A stretch of 33,242 nucleotides of DNA. Origin: Pseudomonadota bacterium. Its GTDB lineage: Bacteria > Pseudomonadota > Gammaproteobacteria > Burkholderiales > Burkholderiaceae_C. Below, in pieces: positions 24,192-32,876 of this stretch. The position numbers and the translations under genes were made by a program. The DNA lies in assembly GCA_021830925.1 (NCBI GenBank), contig JAKBNS010000123.1, positions 1 to 33,242 on the forward strand, read 5' to 3'. The notes beneath the pieces were generated by a model, which ran no database searches, was not told the origin of the DNA, and saw nothing but the letters and a program-made list of their open reading frames with translations. Within the stretch, counting starts at the first letter, position 1; each line of letters starts with the position of its first letter.

Positions 24192-25988
24192 TCAGGCGGG
24201 TGCGTTCTGGCGCAGGCGGATGTGCAGCTCGCGCAGCTGGCGCTCGTCCACCGGGCTGGGCGCGTTGGTGAGCAGGCATTGCGCGCGTTGCGTCTTGGGG
24301 AAGGCGATGACGTCGCGGATGCTCGCCGCGCCGGTCATCATGGTGACGATGCGGTCCAGCCCGAAGGCGATGCCGCCGTGCGGCGGCGCGCCGTACTGCA
24401 GCGCGTCGAGCAGGAAGCCGAACTTGGCGCGTGCCTCTTCCTCGCCGATGCCCAGCGCGGTGAACACCTTGCTCTGCATGTCCGCGCGGTGGATGCGCAC
24501 CGAGCCGCCGCCGATCTCCCAGCCGTTGAGCACCATGTCGTAGGCCTTGGCCAGGCAGCGACCGGGATCGCTGGCCAGGTAGTCGACATGCTCGTCCTTG
24601 GGCGCCGTGAAGGGGTGGTGGCAGGCCACCCAGCGCTGCTCGTCGTCGTCGAACTCGAACATCGGGAAGTCCACCACCCACAGCGGCTTCCAGGCGTCCT
24701 CGAACAGGCCGCCGGCGCGCCCGAATTCGCTGTGGCCGATCTTCACGCGCAGCGCACCCAGCGCGGCGTTGACGATCTTGGCGCGGTCGGCGCCGAACAG
24801 CAGCAGGTCGCCGTCACGCGCCCCGCTGCGCTCCAGCAGCGCGGCGATCGCCGCGTCGTCGAGATTCTTCACGATCGGCGACTGCAGCCCGTCGCGTCCG
24901 CGCGCGACCTCGTTGACCTTGATCCACGCCAGGCCCTTGGCGCCGTAGATTTTCACGAAATCGGTGTAGGCGTCGATCTCGCTGCGGCTGATCTGGCCGC
25001 CGCCCGGCACGCGCAAGGCGGCCACGCGCCCGTCGGACAGCGAGGCCGCCGAGCTGAACACCTTGAACTCGACCTCGCGCATGACGTCGGTCAGCTCGGT
25101 GAACTCCAGGCGCACCCGCAGATCGGGCTTGTCGGAGCCGAAGCGCGCCATCGCCTCGGAGTACGGCATCACCGGGAAGGGATCGGCCAGGCTCACGCCC
25201 AGCACACCGGCGAACACGCCTCGGATCATCGGCTCGAACAACGCGCGAATCTCCGTTTCGTCGAGGAAGGAGGTTTCGCAGTCGATCTGGGTGAACTCGG
25301 GCTGGCGGTCGGCGCGCAGGTCCTCGTCGCGGAAGCACTTGGTGATCTGGTAGTAGCGGTCGAAGCCGGACACCATCAGCATCTGCTTGAACAACTGGGG
25401 CGATTGCGGCAGCGCGAAGAACTGTCCGGCGTTGACACGGCTGGGCACGAGGTAGTCGCGCGCGCCTTCGGGCGTGCTCTTGGTGAGCATCGGCGTCTCG
25501 ATGTCGATGAAGCCCTGTGCGTCCAGGTAGCGCCGCACCGCCATCGACACCTGGTAGCGCAGCTTCAGGTTGTGCTGCATCTGCGGGCGCCGCAGGTCCA
25601 GCACGCGGTGGGTCAGGCGCGTGGTCTCGGAAAGGTTGTCGTCGTCGAGCTGGAAGGGCAGCGCGGCCGAGGCGTTGAGCACCTGCAGTTGGTGGCACAG
25701 CACCTCGACCTTGCCGGAGCCCAGCGTGGCGTTCTCGGTGCCCTGCGGGCGCGCGCGCACCAGCCCGCGCACCTGCACGCAGTATTCGTTGCGCACGCCC
25801 TCGGCCACCGCGAACATGTCGGCACGGTCGGGATCGCACACCACCTGCACCAGGCCCTCGCGGTCGCGCAGGTCGATGAATATCACTCCGCCATGGTCGC
25901 GGCGCCGCTGCACCCAGCCGCACAGGCTGATGGTTTGTCCGAGCAGGGCTTCGGTGACGGCGCCCAGGGTATGGCTGCGTAGGGTCAT
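24192..25988 (-). CDS. aspS: Aspartyl-tRNA synthetase
   Basis: The 598-residue class II synthetase attaches aspartate to tRNA. In order: the N-terminal OB anticodon-binding domain ([30 protein letters not shown]), motif 1 region ([33 protein letters not shown]), motif 2 ([19 protein letters not shown]), the bacterial GAD insertion (roughly 290-420), and motif 3 ([14 protein letters not shown]). The length is normal for the bacterial type. Whether it is discriminating or also charges tRNA-Asn cannot be settled here. I start at ATG 25988. It follows the DUF502 gene by 81 bp on the same strand and precedes aroG. Confidence 0.97.
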   Translation of the reverse strand: MTLRSHTLGAVTEALLGQTISLCGWVQRRRDHGGVIFIDLRDREGLVQVVCDPDRADMFAVAEGVRNEYCVQVRGLVRARPQGTENATLGSGKVEVLCHQLQVLNASAALPFQLDDDNLSETTRLTHRVLDLRRPQMQHNLKLRYQVSMAVRRYLDAQGFIDIETPMLTKSTPEGARDYLVPSRVNAGQFFALPQSPQLFKQMLMVSGFDRYYQITKCFRDEDLRADRQPEFTQIDCETSFLDETEIRALFEPMIRGVFAGVLGVSLADPFPVMPYSEAMARFGSDKPDLRVRLEFTELTDVMREVEFKVFSSAASLSDGRVAALRVPGGGQISRSEIDAYTDFVKIYGAKGLAWIKVNEVARGRDGLQSPIVKNLDDAAIAALLERSGARDGDLLLFGADRAKIVNAALGALRVKIGHSEFGRAGGLFEDAWKPLWVVDFPMFEFDDDEQRWVACHHPFTAPKDEHVDYLASDPGRCLAKAYDMVLNGWEIGGGSVRIHRADMQSKVFTALGIGEEEARAKFGFLLDALQYGAPPHGGIAFGLDRIVTMMTGAASIRDVIAFPKTQRAQCLLTNAPSPVDERQLRELHIRLRQNAPA

Positions 25989-26069
25989 GATCGGGAACGG
26001 AAGGCTTTGGCGATGCCCAAAGGAGATTTCGGGAGACTTGCGGCGCGCGCCGGCGCCGGGAGGACGGGG

Positions 26070-26711
26070 TCAGCGGGACGGAACCTGCACGGAAGGCGGC
26101 AGCGGCGCGACCACTCCCATCGAGATCACGTATTTGAGCGCCTCGTCGACGCTCATCGACAGCTCCACCACTTCGGCCCTGGGCACCATGAGGAAAAAGC
26201 CCGAGGTGGGGTTCGGCGTGGTGGGCACGTATACGCTGATGTGCTCGCCGGGCAGGCTGCGCGCGACCTCGCCGCCCGGAGAGCCGGTGACGAAGGCGAT
26301 GGTCCAACTGCCCGCGCGGGGGTATTGCACCATGACGGCCTGCCGGAAGGCATTGCCGTTGCTGGAGAACAGGGTGTCGGAAACCTGCTTGACGCTGCTG
26401 TAGATGCTCTTGACGATGGGAATGCGCGCGATCACCGCGTCCCATTGGCGCAGCCACCACTGGCCGACGATGTTGGCCACCAGCAGCCCGGTGAGCAGGA
26501 TGGCCCCGATCACCGCGACCACCCCCAGACCGGGGGTACGCGCCAGGTTGTCCAGCAGCGGCCCCAGCGACGGCGCGACGGCATCCAGCGCGCCGAGCAC
26601 GGCGCGGAAAATGCCGTCGAACACCGACAGCAGCTGCCACAGCACCCAGATCGTGATGGTCAGGGGCAACCAGACCAGCAGTCCGGCAACGAACAGGTTT
26701 TTCAGGCGCAT
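26070..26711 (-). CDS. DUF502 family inner-membrane protein
   Basis: The 213-residue protein has two spans, about 5-30 (NLFVAGLLVWLPLTITIWVLW) and 60-85 (VVAVIGAILLTGLLVANIVGQWW), followed by a conserved soluble part: IPIVKSIYSSVKQVSDTLFSSNGNAFRQAVMVQYPRAGSWTIAFVTG and HISVYVPTTPNPTSGFFLMVPRAEVVELSMSVDEALKYVISMGVV. These are the landmarks of DUF502, a widespread membrane family of unknown function. I use ATG 26711; the open frame goes further upstream through low-complexity codons. It is placed between fmdB and aspS, a common Burkholderiales arrangement. Confidence 0.92.
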   Translation of the reverse strand: MRLKNLFVAGLLVWLPLTITIWVLWQLLSVFDGIFRAVLGALDAVAPSLGPLLDNLARTPGLGVVAVIGAILLTGLLVANIVGQWWLRQWDAVIARIPIVKSIYSSVKQVSDTLFSSNGNAFRQAVMVQYPRAGSWTIAFVTGSPGGEVARSLPGEHISVYVPTTPNPTSGFFLMVPRAEVVELSMSVDEALKYVISMGVVAPLPPSVQVPSR

Positions 26712-26770
26712 GCGCAGCTTTCGCGCGACAACGTCGGTTGGGGGCGGCGGCGCGCGCCGATCACGGGATT

Positions 26771-27064
26771 TCAGTGGCAGGCGCAGGACGCGCCGCACGA
26801 TGCCGCGGGCGCGGCCTCGGCGGTGCTGGCCGCGGCGGGTGCCGCGGCGCTGGCGGCCTTGCCGGCGCCGGACGAAGCCGAACCGCCCTTGAAGTCGGTC
26901 GCGTACCAACCCGAACCCTTGAGCTGGAAGCCGGCCGCGGTGAGCTGCTTGTGCAGCGCGGCGGCGCCGCAGGCGGGACAGTCGCGCAGCGGCGCGTCCG
27001 AAACCTTCTGCAGAGCGTCCAGCGTGTGTCCGCAGGACTCGCAGCGATATGCGTAGATGGGCAT
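26771..27064 (-). CDS. FmdB family zinc-ribbon regulatory protein
   Basis: The 97-residue protein starts MPIYAYRC and carries four metal-ligand cysteines, Cys8/Cys11 and Cys29/Cys32 (CESC ... CPAC), followed by LHKQLTAAGFQLKGSGWYATDFK. That is the FmdB/CxxC_CxxC_SSSS pattern, named after a regulator of formamidase genes in Methylophilus; in most bacteria its role is unknown. The tail is Ala/Ser-rich and ends in CGASCACH, with three more Cys/His ligands that could bind another metal. An AGGAG ribosome site lies ~7 nt before the ATG at 27064. It leads the cluster fmdB-DUF502-aspS-aroG-nudB-EEP-clsB. Confidence 0.93.
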   Translation of the reverse strand: MPIYAYRCESCGHTLDALQKVSDAPLRDCPACGAAALHKQLTAAGFQLKGSGWYATDFKGGSASSGAGKAASAAAPAAASTAEAAPAASCGASCACH

Positions 27065-27206
27065 GACGAACTCCTGATGCGAAATGCGTTCGCCCGACGG
27101 CATCGCGGGCTGGGGCCGACCTTGTAGATGGAGCTGGCTCGCACGGACTTCAAGACCATGCGCGCACCGTCGCGCCGCGGGGGCCGCCGGTGCAAGATTC
27201 GTGCCG

Positions 27207-27212
27207 ATTATA
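27207..27212 (-). promoter_or_regulatory. Consensus -10 box (TATAAT) for the fmdB-to-clsB cluster
   Basis: On the minus strand, a perfect TATAAT hexamer lies in the 195-bp gap upstream of fmdB, about 143 nt before its ATG, in otherwise GC-rich DNA. The -35 region at 17-18 bp spacing is poor (no TTGACA-like hexamer). It is the best promoter candidate for the seven-gene cluster. The rest of the gap (27065-27259) shows nothing else I can name. Confidence 0.55.
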
Positions 27213-27259
27213 GGGAAAACACCGCCGCGCAGCGGTCGCGACGCGCCAGGCGCGTCGAG

Positions 27260-27883
27260 TCAGCGCGGCAACTGGGACTCCCGCACGCTGCGTCTGCCGC
27301 TGCCCTGCGGAAACTCCGCGAAGGCGGCCGCGGCGAGCTGCGGCGCCACCGGGGCGATGCGCGGGTCGTAGCCGCCGATCATCGAACTGCTGCGCCACAC
27401 CAGCGCCCCGCTGGACGCGTCCCGGATCTCCACCTCGAACACCCGCTCGTACCACGGCGGGGGCCACGACCAGCCGCGGTACCACCACGGATATCCGTTG
27501 TAGATCCAGGCCCCGTCGGGCAGCAGGATGGGCTGTCCGGGCGGCGGCCAGGCGCTGGGGAAACTGGCCTCGAAGTCGGCGTAGCTGTGGAAGGCGTAGC
27601 GCGCCGTGAAGGGCGCCGGACTGCCCAGCAGCGGCACCATGCCTGCGTGGGTCATGGCGTCCAGCACCGCCGTGCGCAGGACCTCGGCCTGCGGCCCCTC
27701 GGAGTCCGCCGGGGCGGCCTGCAGCTGCACCTGCGCACCCACCAGCGCCTGCGGCGCCGGCTTCGGCGTATCGACGTGGTAGGCGTTGACATTCAGCGAG
27801 GCGCAACCGCCGAGCAGGCCGAACAGCGCCAGCGCGCCGCCCAGCACGCCGGCGCGCAGCACGCGCGTCGCGCGACGGGTCAT
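27260..27883 (-). CDS. Predicted DUF4136-like lipoprotein with an aromatic-rich patch
   Basis: The 207-residue protein begins with a lipoprotein signal: MTRRATRVLRAGVLGGALALFGLLGGC, lipobox LGGC with the lipid-bearing Cys at residue 27. The middle has ALVGAQVQLQAAPADSE and FTARYAFHSYADFEASF, then a stretch very rich in Trp, Tyr and Pro (WIYNGYPWWYRGWSWPPPWY) and a C-terminal strand pair (FEVEIRDASSGALVWRSSSMIGGYDPRIAPVAPQLAAAAFAEFPQGSG). The last part matches the way DUF4136 lipoproteins end. Function is unknown; outer-membrane anchoring on the periplasmic side is likely. Start: ATG 27883 gives the best signal; ATG 27910 would add nine residues, and neither has a good ribosome site. It lies 119 bp downstream of ttcA on the same strand. 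Confidence 0.8.
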   Translation of the reverse strand: MTRRATRVLRAGVLGGALALFGLLGGCASLNVNAYHVDTPKPAPQALVGAQVQLQAAPADSEGPQAEVLRTAVLDAMTHAGMVPLLGSPAPFTARYAFHSYADFEASFPSAWPPPGQPILLPDGAWIYNGYPWWYRGWSWPPPWYERVFEVEIRDASSGALVWRSSSMIGGYDPRIAPVAPQLAAAAFAEFPQGSGRRSVRESQLPR

Positions 27884-28002
27884 CACGAGGGTGGGCAGGC
27901 AAGGATGCATGGATCGGAGAGCGCGGGATCGAAGGTCCGTCGCCTCGGCGTCTACTGTACTCGCGCTGCGGCCGCGCAGCCGCGTCATGGCCGAACGCAG
28001 GG

Positions 28003-28893
28003 TCAGCCGACGCTGTCCAGCCAGGCCAGCGCAGGCCGCGCGTCGGGGGCGGGTCCGCAAGGCTCGGGGTCGAAGGCCTTGTCCCCGCCAGGGTCGGCGA
28101 TGCCGTTCGCGCGCAGCTCGGCGAAGGGGTAGGCGTCGCGGTCGAGCAGGTGCGAGGGCACCACCCGTCCCAGCGCGCCGAACATCGACTCCAGGCGCCC
28201 GGGATGCTGGCGCTCCCAGTCGCGCAACAACGCGGCGACCTGCTTGCGCTGCAACTGCTCCTGGCTGCCGCACAGCGTGCAGGGAATGATCGGAAAGCCC
28301 CGATGCTCGGCCCAGCGCGCCAGGTCCGCTTCCTCGACGTAGGCCAGCGGACGGATCACCACGTGGCGCCCGTCGTCGCTGATCAGCTTGGGCGGCATGG
28401 CCTTGAGCTTGCCGCCGAAGAACAGGTTGAGCAGGAAGGTCTGCAGGATGTCGTCGCGGTGGTGCCCCAACGCGATCTTGGTCGCGCCCAGTTCGCCGGC
28501 CACGCGGTAGAGAATGCCGCGGCGCAGCCGCGAGCACAGGCTGCACAGGGTGGCCCCCTCGGGGACCACGCGCTTGACCACCGAGTAGGTGTCCTGCTCC
28601 TCGATGTGGAAGGGCACGCCGCGCCCGGCCAGGTAGCGCGGCAGCACGTCCTCGGGAAAGCCCGGCTGCTTCTGGTCCAGATTGACGGCGACGATGTCGA
28701 AGTCCACCGGAGCGCGCTCGCGCAGGCTGAGCAGCAGATCGAGCAGCACGTGACTGTCCTTGCCGCCCGACATGCACACCATGACCTTGTCGCCGGCCTG
28801 GATCATGCCGAAATCGCCGATGGCCTGACCGACCAGGCGGTGCAGGCGCTTGGACAACTTGTTGGTTTCGTGCTCGTGCTTGCGCGGATCCAT
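28003..28893 (-). CDS. ttcA: tRNA 2-thiocytidine(32) synthetase TtcA
   Basis: TtcA is an ATP-dependent, iron-sulfur enzyme that thiolates cytidine 32 in tRNA. The 296-residue product has the PP-loop SGGKDS (42-47), the cluster-binding Cys117 and Cys120 in [10 protein letters not shown], a third Cys pair region in [16 protein letters not shown], and [29 protein letters not shown], all characteristic. The ATG at 28893 has GGAGGG 5 nt upstream. It follows folB by 20 nt on the same strand, so a folB-ttcA transcript is likely. The C-terminal ~25 residues ([22 protein letters not shown]) are an ordinary variable tail. Confidence 0.96.
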   Translation of the reverse strand: MDPRKHEHETNKLSKRLHRLVGQAIGDFGMIQAGDKVMVCMSGGKDSHVLLDLLLSLRERAPVDFDIVAVNLDQKQPGFPEDVLPRYLAGRGVPFHIEEQDTYSVVKRVVPEGATLCSLCSRLRRGILYRVAGELGATKIALGHHRDDILQTFLLNLFFGGKLKAMPPKLISDDGRHVVIRPLAYVEEADLARWAEHRGFPIIPCTLCGSQEQLQRKQVAALLRDWERQHPGRLESMFGALGRVVPSHLLDRDAYPFAELRANGIADPGGDKAFDPEPCGPAPDARPALAWLDSVG

Positions 28894-28913
28894 CGCGACC
28901 CTCCGGAGTGCGA

Positions 28914-29276
28914 TCAGCGGCTCGCGAGGTCCTGGGCGACTTCGATGCCCACGCCGTCGCAGTCGGGGAAGATGTTGGGCTTGTCCACCCGTACGCGCAC
29001 GCGCCGCACGCCTTGCAGGCCCAGCACCCGCTGCGCGATGCGACCCGCCAGCGTCTCCAGCATGTTCACGTGGCCGAGGCCGACCTCCTCCAGCGCGATC
29101 GAGCGCAGCAGGCGGTAGTCCAGCACGTGGGCGACGTCGTCGGCAGCCGGCAGCGAGGGGGCGTCGGGCAGCTCGGCGGCGATCGACACCAGCAACTGCT
29201 GGCGCGAGCGCAGTTCGTGCTCGAGGATGCCCACGCTGGCCTGCACGCGCAGGCGTTCGAGATAGAGGGTACGCAT
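28914..29276 (-). CDS. folB: Dihydroneopterin aldolase FolB
   Basis: FolB cleaves 7,8-dihydroneopterin to hydroxymethyl-dihydropterin in folate synthesis. The 120-residue product is of normal length and reads [36 protein letters not shown], then [30 protein letters not shown] with the active-site Glu, and [21 protein letters not shown] with the conserved Lys. The start is ATG 29276, 2 nt after the stop of the pteridine-reductase-like gene, so the two are almost certainly co-translated. Together with the distant nudB this puts two folate-branch genes in the window. Confidence 0.94.
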   Translation of the reverse strand: MRTLYLERLRVQASVGILEHELRSRQQLLVSIAAELPDAPSLPAADDVAHVLDYRLLRSIALEEVGLGHVNMLETLAGRIAQRVLGLQGVRRVRVRVDKPNIFPDCDGVGIEVAQDLASR

Positions 29277-29278
29277 GG

Positions 29279-30103
29279 TCAGAAGGCGAAATCGCGGGAT
29301 CGCGGTTGCAGATGCTGGCCTGCGTCCACCAGCAGCTCGCAACCGCTCAAGCCGGGGTTGCGCAGGGCGAACAGCACGGCGTCGGCGACGTCGTCGGCGC
29401 CCGGCCCCTGGCCCAGCGGGCCGGCGGCCTGCAGTTCGCGCAGCCGCGCCTCGTCGATCAGCTCACTGCCCAGGGTCATGCCCGGAGCCACCGCCACCAC
29501 CCGCAACCGCGGCGCCAGCGCCTGCGCCAGCAGGGTGTTGGCCTCGCGCAGCGCCGCCTTGCTCAGGGTGTAGGACAAATGGTCGGGGTTGGGGTTCCAC
29601 AGCTTCTGATCCAGCAGGTTGACCACGCAACCGCGGGCGTCTCGCCGCTGCAGTTCGGCGTGCAGCGCCCGCGCCAGCAGCACCGGCGCGACGGTGTTGA
29701 TGCGGTAATGACGCAGCGCGGCCTCGGCGCCGAAGTCGGCCACCGCGTCGTATTCGAACAGCGAGGCATTGTTGACCAGCGCGTCGACCCGACCGAACTC
29801 GCGCGCCACCCGCGGCACCAGCTCGCGGACGGCGGCTTCGTCGCCGAGCTCGGCGCAAAAGCCGTGCGCGCGCACGCCCGACGCGCGCAGCTGGCCGCAC
29901 AGCTGCTCGGCGTCGTCGTGCGAACCCCGGTAATGCACGGCCAGGTCCCAGCCGGCCTGCGCCAGGCGGGTCGCGATGGTCCGGCCCAGGCGCCGCGCCG
30001 CGCCGGTGATCAGCGCCACGGGGCGCTGCACCGGGGCATCGGCCCGCGGGCCGGCGCCTTCGCGGGCACCTTCCCCTGCAAGGCGGGATGACGCTTCGGA
30101 CAT
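29279..30103 (-). CDS. Pteridine reductase-like short-chain dehydrogenase (PTR1/FolM type)
   Basis: The 274-residue SDR has the nucleotide-binding TGAARRLG, the TGxxxRxG form typical of PTR1/FolM (NADPH-preferring), and VHYRGS after strand 2, again their wording. NNAS follows. The catalytic set is Asp165, Tyr178 and Lys182 in LLDQKLWNP...YTLSK: an Asp in place of the usual Ser, 13 residues before the Tyr, exactly as in Leishmania PTR1. The neighbour folB supports a role in tetrahydrofolate or tetrahydromonapterin formation. The N-terminal ~27 residues are low-complexity ([15 protein letters not shown]), so the true start may be the GTG at 30031 ([10 protein letters not shown]). Its ATG at 30103 leaves only 16 nt to the divergent methyltransferase start. 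Confidence 0.88.
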   Translation of the reverse strand: MSEASSRLAGEGAREGAGPRADAPVQRPVALITGAARRLGRTIATRLAQAGWDLAVHYRGSHDDAEQLCGQLRASGVRAHGFCAELGDEAAVRELVPRVAREFGRVDALVNNASLFEYDAVADFGAEAALRHYRINTVAPVLLARALHAELQRRDARGCVVNLLDQKLWNPNPDHLSYTLSKAALREANTLLAQALAPRLRVVAVAPGMTLGSELIDEARLRELQAAGPLGQGPGADDVADAVLFALRNPGLSGCELLVDAGQHLQPRSRDFAF

Positions 30104-30119
30104 GGACGGCGAACCTACA

Positions 30120-31355
30120 ATGGCTTCGATGGAGCAAACGCGTAGTCTACCCCGCGAGCCAGCCGCCGCGTCGCCCGAAGAGGCACGGCGAGCGGCTGAG
30201 CTGATGCATGTGCTGCGCCGCGAAATCGGCGCGGCGGGCGGCTGGATCGGCTTCGACCGCTACATGCACCTGGCGCTGTACGAACCCGGCCTGGGCTATT
30301 ACGCCGCGTCCGCGGGGGTGCTCGGGGCCTGGGGCGGCGCCAGCGACTTCATCACCGCGCCCGAGTTGTCGCCGCTGTTCGCGGCCACGCTGGCGCGCCA
30401 GCTGGGCGAGCTCGGCGCCTCGCTGGGCCTGCATCGGGTGGTCGAGTTCGGAGCCGGCAGCGCGGCGCTGGCCTGCGCGCTGCTGCGCGAACTGGCCGAT
30501 GCCGGTGCCTGGCTGCCCGAGCAATACGCCATCGTCGAGGTGTCGGCGGCCATGCGCGAGCGCCAGCGCGCCGCGGTGGCCGAGTTGCCCGCGGAACTGG
30601 CGCGCCGCGTGTGCTGGTGGGAGCGCCTTCCCGAAAGCTTCGACGCGCTGGTGCTGGGCAACGAGGTGCTGGACGCCATGCCGGTACGCCTGCTGCGCCG
30701 CGCCGAGCACGGCTGGCTGGAGCGCGGCGTGGGGCTCGACGCCGACGGGAGGCTGACCTGGAGCGAGCGCCCGTTGCCGCCCGGCTGCGCGCTGCGCCCG
30801 AGCCTGCGGCAACTGCCCGAGGGCAGCGTGACCGAATGGCACGAGGCGGCCGAAGGCTTCATGCGCAGCCTTGGCGCGCACCTGGGCCGGGGCGTGGCGC
30901 TGTTGTTCGACTACGGATTCCCGGCGCGCGAATACGACCACCCGCAGCGCTCGGGCGGCACGCTGCGCTGTCACCGCGCGCATCGCGCCCACGACGATCC
31001 CTTGTGGGAGCCGGGGCTTTCGGACATCACCGCCCACGTGGACTTCAGCGCCATGGCGCGCGCGGCGCGCGAGACCGGCCTGCGCTTGCTGGGCTACACC
31101 AGCCAGGCGCGGTTCCTGCTCAACGCGGGCCTGCTGGACTTGCTGGCGCCGCGCATGGCCGCCGGCGACGCAGCCTCGTTGCGCCTGGCGGCGGGCGTGC
31201 AGAAGCTGCTGGGCGAGCACGAAATGGGCGAACTCTTCAAGGTGCTGGCGGTCGGCCGCGGCATGGACGGCCCGTTGCCCGCCTTCGTGCAAGGCGACCG
31301 CAGCGCGGCGCTGGACGAGGCGCCGGCCGGGGCCGAGGATCCTCCATGGGCCTGA
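30120..31355 (+). CDS. SAM-dependent methyltransferase of the MidA/NDUFAF7 family
   Basis: The 411-residue protein resembles NDUFAF7/MidA, class I methyltransferases that in mitochondria methylate an arginine of complex I subunit NDUFS2. Visible are GWIGFDRYMHLALYEPGLGYYA, SDFITAPELSPLFAATLARQL, the SAM loop RVVEFGAGSAALACALL, ALVLGNEVLDAMPVRLL, LLFDYGFPAREYDHPQRSGGTLRCHRAHRAHDDPL and DITAHVDFSAMARAA. In bacteria the target is not established. Starts at 30102, 30120, 30129 or 30204 are all in frame; 30120 is a guess with no decisive ribosome site. It is divergent from the SDR gene and overlaps the next small gene by 10 nt. Confidence 0.9.
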   Translation: MASMEQTRSLPREPAAASPEEARRAAELMHVLRREIGAAGGWIGFDRYMHLALYEPGLGYYAASAGVLGAWGGASDFITAPELSPLFAATLARQLGELGASLGLHRVVEFGAGSAALACALLRELADAGAWLPEQYAIVEVSAAMRERQRAAVAELPAELARRVCWWERLPESFDALVLGNEVLDAMPVRLLRRAEHGWLERGVGLDADGRLTWSERPLPPGCALRPSLRQLPEGSVTEWHEAAEGFMRSLGAHLGRGVALLFDYGFPAREYDHPQRSGGTLRCHRAHRAHDDPLWEPGLSDITAHVDFSAMARAARETGLRLLGYTSQARFLLNAGLLDLLAPRMAAGDAASLRLAAGVQKLLGEHEMGELFKVLAVGRGMDGPLPAFVQGDRSAALDEAPAGAEDPPWA

Positions 31356-31537
31356 TCGGCTTCCTGCTCGGCAGCCTGGTGCTCAGCGCGCTGCTGCCCT
31401 GGCTGAGCAAGTTCGGCTTCGGGCGCATGCCCCTGGACCTGCGCTGGCGCATGTTCGGCAAGCCCTGGCTGCTGCCGCTGGGCTCGCTAAGCCTGCTGTG
31501 GCTGGGACTCTGGCTGGTGGATCGCCTGTTGCGCTGA
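31346..31537 (+). CDS. DUF2905 family small membrane protein
   Basis: The 63-residue protein starts 10 nt before the methyltransferase stop. Two spans (about 3-18, LIGFLLGSLVLSALLPWL, and 40-60, LLPLGSLSLLWLGLWLVDRLL) enclose a short loop with FGRMPLDLRWRMFGKPWLLPLG, close to the GRLPGDI/FPL core of DUF2905, a widespread family without known function. It is co-translated with the methyltransferase by overlap. Its last ~17 codons run antisense to the end of the MFS transporter gene, an overlap of 51 bp. Confidence 0.82.
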   Translation: MGLIGFLLGSLVLSALLPWLSKFGFGRMPLDLRWRMFGKPWLLPLGSLSLLWLGLWLVDRLLR

Positions 31538-32818
31538 TTCGGCCCGTGCCGGCCAGATGCGCAACGCCGCCGCGGCGATCAGCGCCTGCACCAGGATGAC
31601 CAGCGCCACGCAGCCGGGCCAGCCGGCGCGCAGCCACACCACGCTGGGAGCGAAGGCGCCCACGCTGCCCCCGACGTAGTAGCACATCACGTACAGGCCC
31701 ACGGCGCTGGAACGGGCCTGGCGCGCGAACACCGGCACCTGCGAGGTGGCCATGCTCTGGGCGATGAAGACCCCGGCCGAGCTCAGGGTCAGGCCGATGA
31801 CGATCAGCGCCAGGCCGGGTGCCAGGGTCAACGCGATGCCCAGCGCCGAGCAGGCGACGGCCGCGAAGAACACCCGCCGCTGCCCGAAACGCCAGGCCAG
31901 GCGCCCCGCCAGCGGCGTCACCACCATGCCCACCAGGTACACCGTGAACAGCAGACTGAGCTGGCTCAGGTCGAGGTTGTAGGGAGCCTCGGCCAGGTGG
32001 AAGCTCACGTAGGTGAAGCTGCACACCTGGGAGAACAGGATGCCGAATCCGATGGCGTAGCTGCCCAACAGCAGCGGATTGCGCAGGTGCAGCGGCAGCC
32101 CGGCCAGGGACTCGCGCAGGCTGCTGGAAGGCCGGAATCGCGTCGAGCCCGGCAGCCACGCGGCGATCACCACGGCGATGCCCGCGTTGATCAGGCCCAG
32201 CAGCACGAAGGCCGCCTGCCAATCCCAGCGGGCGGTCGCCAGTCCCGCGATGAACCGCCCCAGGAAACCTCCGGCGACCGAGCCGGAGATGTACAGCGCG
32301 GTCACCGACGGAATCTGCCCAGGCGGCCATTCCTCGCCGATGTAGGCCACGGTGGCGGTGAAGATGCCGGGAATGCACAAGCCCTGCGCCAGGCGCCACA
32401 GCAGCAGCCCGTGCAGGGAGTGCGCGGTGGCCGCCAGCAGCGTGGTCAGCGCCAGCGCCCCCACCGACAGCAGCACCACGCGGCGGCGCCCGAAACGGTC
32501 CGACACGCTGCCGGAGAAGGGAGCCGCCAGCGCCACCGCGAGGGTCGTGAAGGTGATGGTCAGGCTGAGCTCGGCGACCCCGGCGTGGAACACGCCGCGC
32601 AGCGAGGGCAGCAAGCCCTGCGTCACGTACATGGTGAAAAAGGCGCTCATGCCCGCGGCGACGACCGCGACGCGGGCCCGCCACGAGGGTGCGGCATGCA
32701 TCGGGCGGTGGGCTGCTGCGGACGAGGCGGCGCCGGGAGCGCTGGACGGCGTGGTGGACATGCGCGATGCCGGTGCGCGGGGCGCACGGCGGGAATGCGA
32801 AGAGGAGATTTCCAGCAT
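31487..32818 (-). CDS. MFS transporter (YnfM-like drug/metabolite efflux type)
   Basis: The 443-residue protein has about twelve spans and the motif A loop GSVSDRFGRRRV between spans 2 and 3. WRLAQGLCIPGIFTATVAYIGEEWP and VTALYISGSVAGGFLGRFIAGLATARWDWQAAF match the YnfM/AraJ-like branch of the major facilitator superfamily, proton-driven exporters. The substrate is unknown. I use the ATG at 32818; an ATG at 32761 (MSTTPSS) would drop 19 residues of low complexity, and neither has a strong ribosome site. The 3' end converges on the DUF2905 gene. A LysR-type regulator gene is divergent with a 58-bp gap, so that regulator probably controls this transporter. Confidence 0.92.
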   Translation of the reverse strand: MLEISSSHSRRAPRAPASRMSTTPSSAPGAASSAAAHRPMHAAPSWRARVAVVAAGMSAFFTMYVTQGLLPSLRGVFHAGVAELSLTITFTTLAVALAAPFSGSVSDRFGRRRVVLLSVGALALTTLLAATAHSLHGLLLWRLAQGLCIPGIFTATVAYIGEEWPPGQIPSVTALYISGSVAGGFLGRFIAGLATARWDWQAAFVLLGLINAGIAVVIAAWLPGSTRFRPSSSLRESLAGLPLHLRNPLLLGSYAIGFGILFSQVCSFTYVSFHLAEAPYNLDLSQLSLLFTVYLVGMVVTPLAGRLAWRFGQRRVFFAAVACSALGIALTLAPGLALIVIGLTLSSAGVFIAQSMATSQVPVFARQARSSAVGLYVMCYYVGGSVGAFAPSVVWLRAGWPGCVALVILVQALIAAAALRIWPARAESAQQAIHQPESQPQQA

Positions 32819-32829
32819 AGTCCCGTGTA

Positions 32830-32876
32830 TTCCATATGGAAAATCGATTTTTCATCTTCTTTGATATGATTTTCGT
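32830..32876. promoter_or_regulatory. Nested palindromes between the MFS and LysR genes
   Basis: Two perfect 12-bp palindromes share one or two bases: TTCCATATGGAA (32830-32841) and AAAATCGATTTT (32840-32851). A second, inverted copy of the CCATA-AAAATC arrangement is read on the opposite strand near 32864-32880. The 58-bp gap between divergent starts is AT-rich against the ~70% GC background. This is where a LysR-type regulator would bind to control itself and the transporter; I cannot place the two promoters. Confidence 0.55.

Noticed and set aside
24069-25982. A 637-codon plus-strand frame over aspS
   Set aside because: It is antisense to a full aspartyl-tRNA synthetase; no domain is visible.
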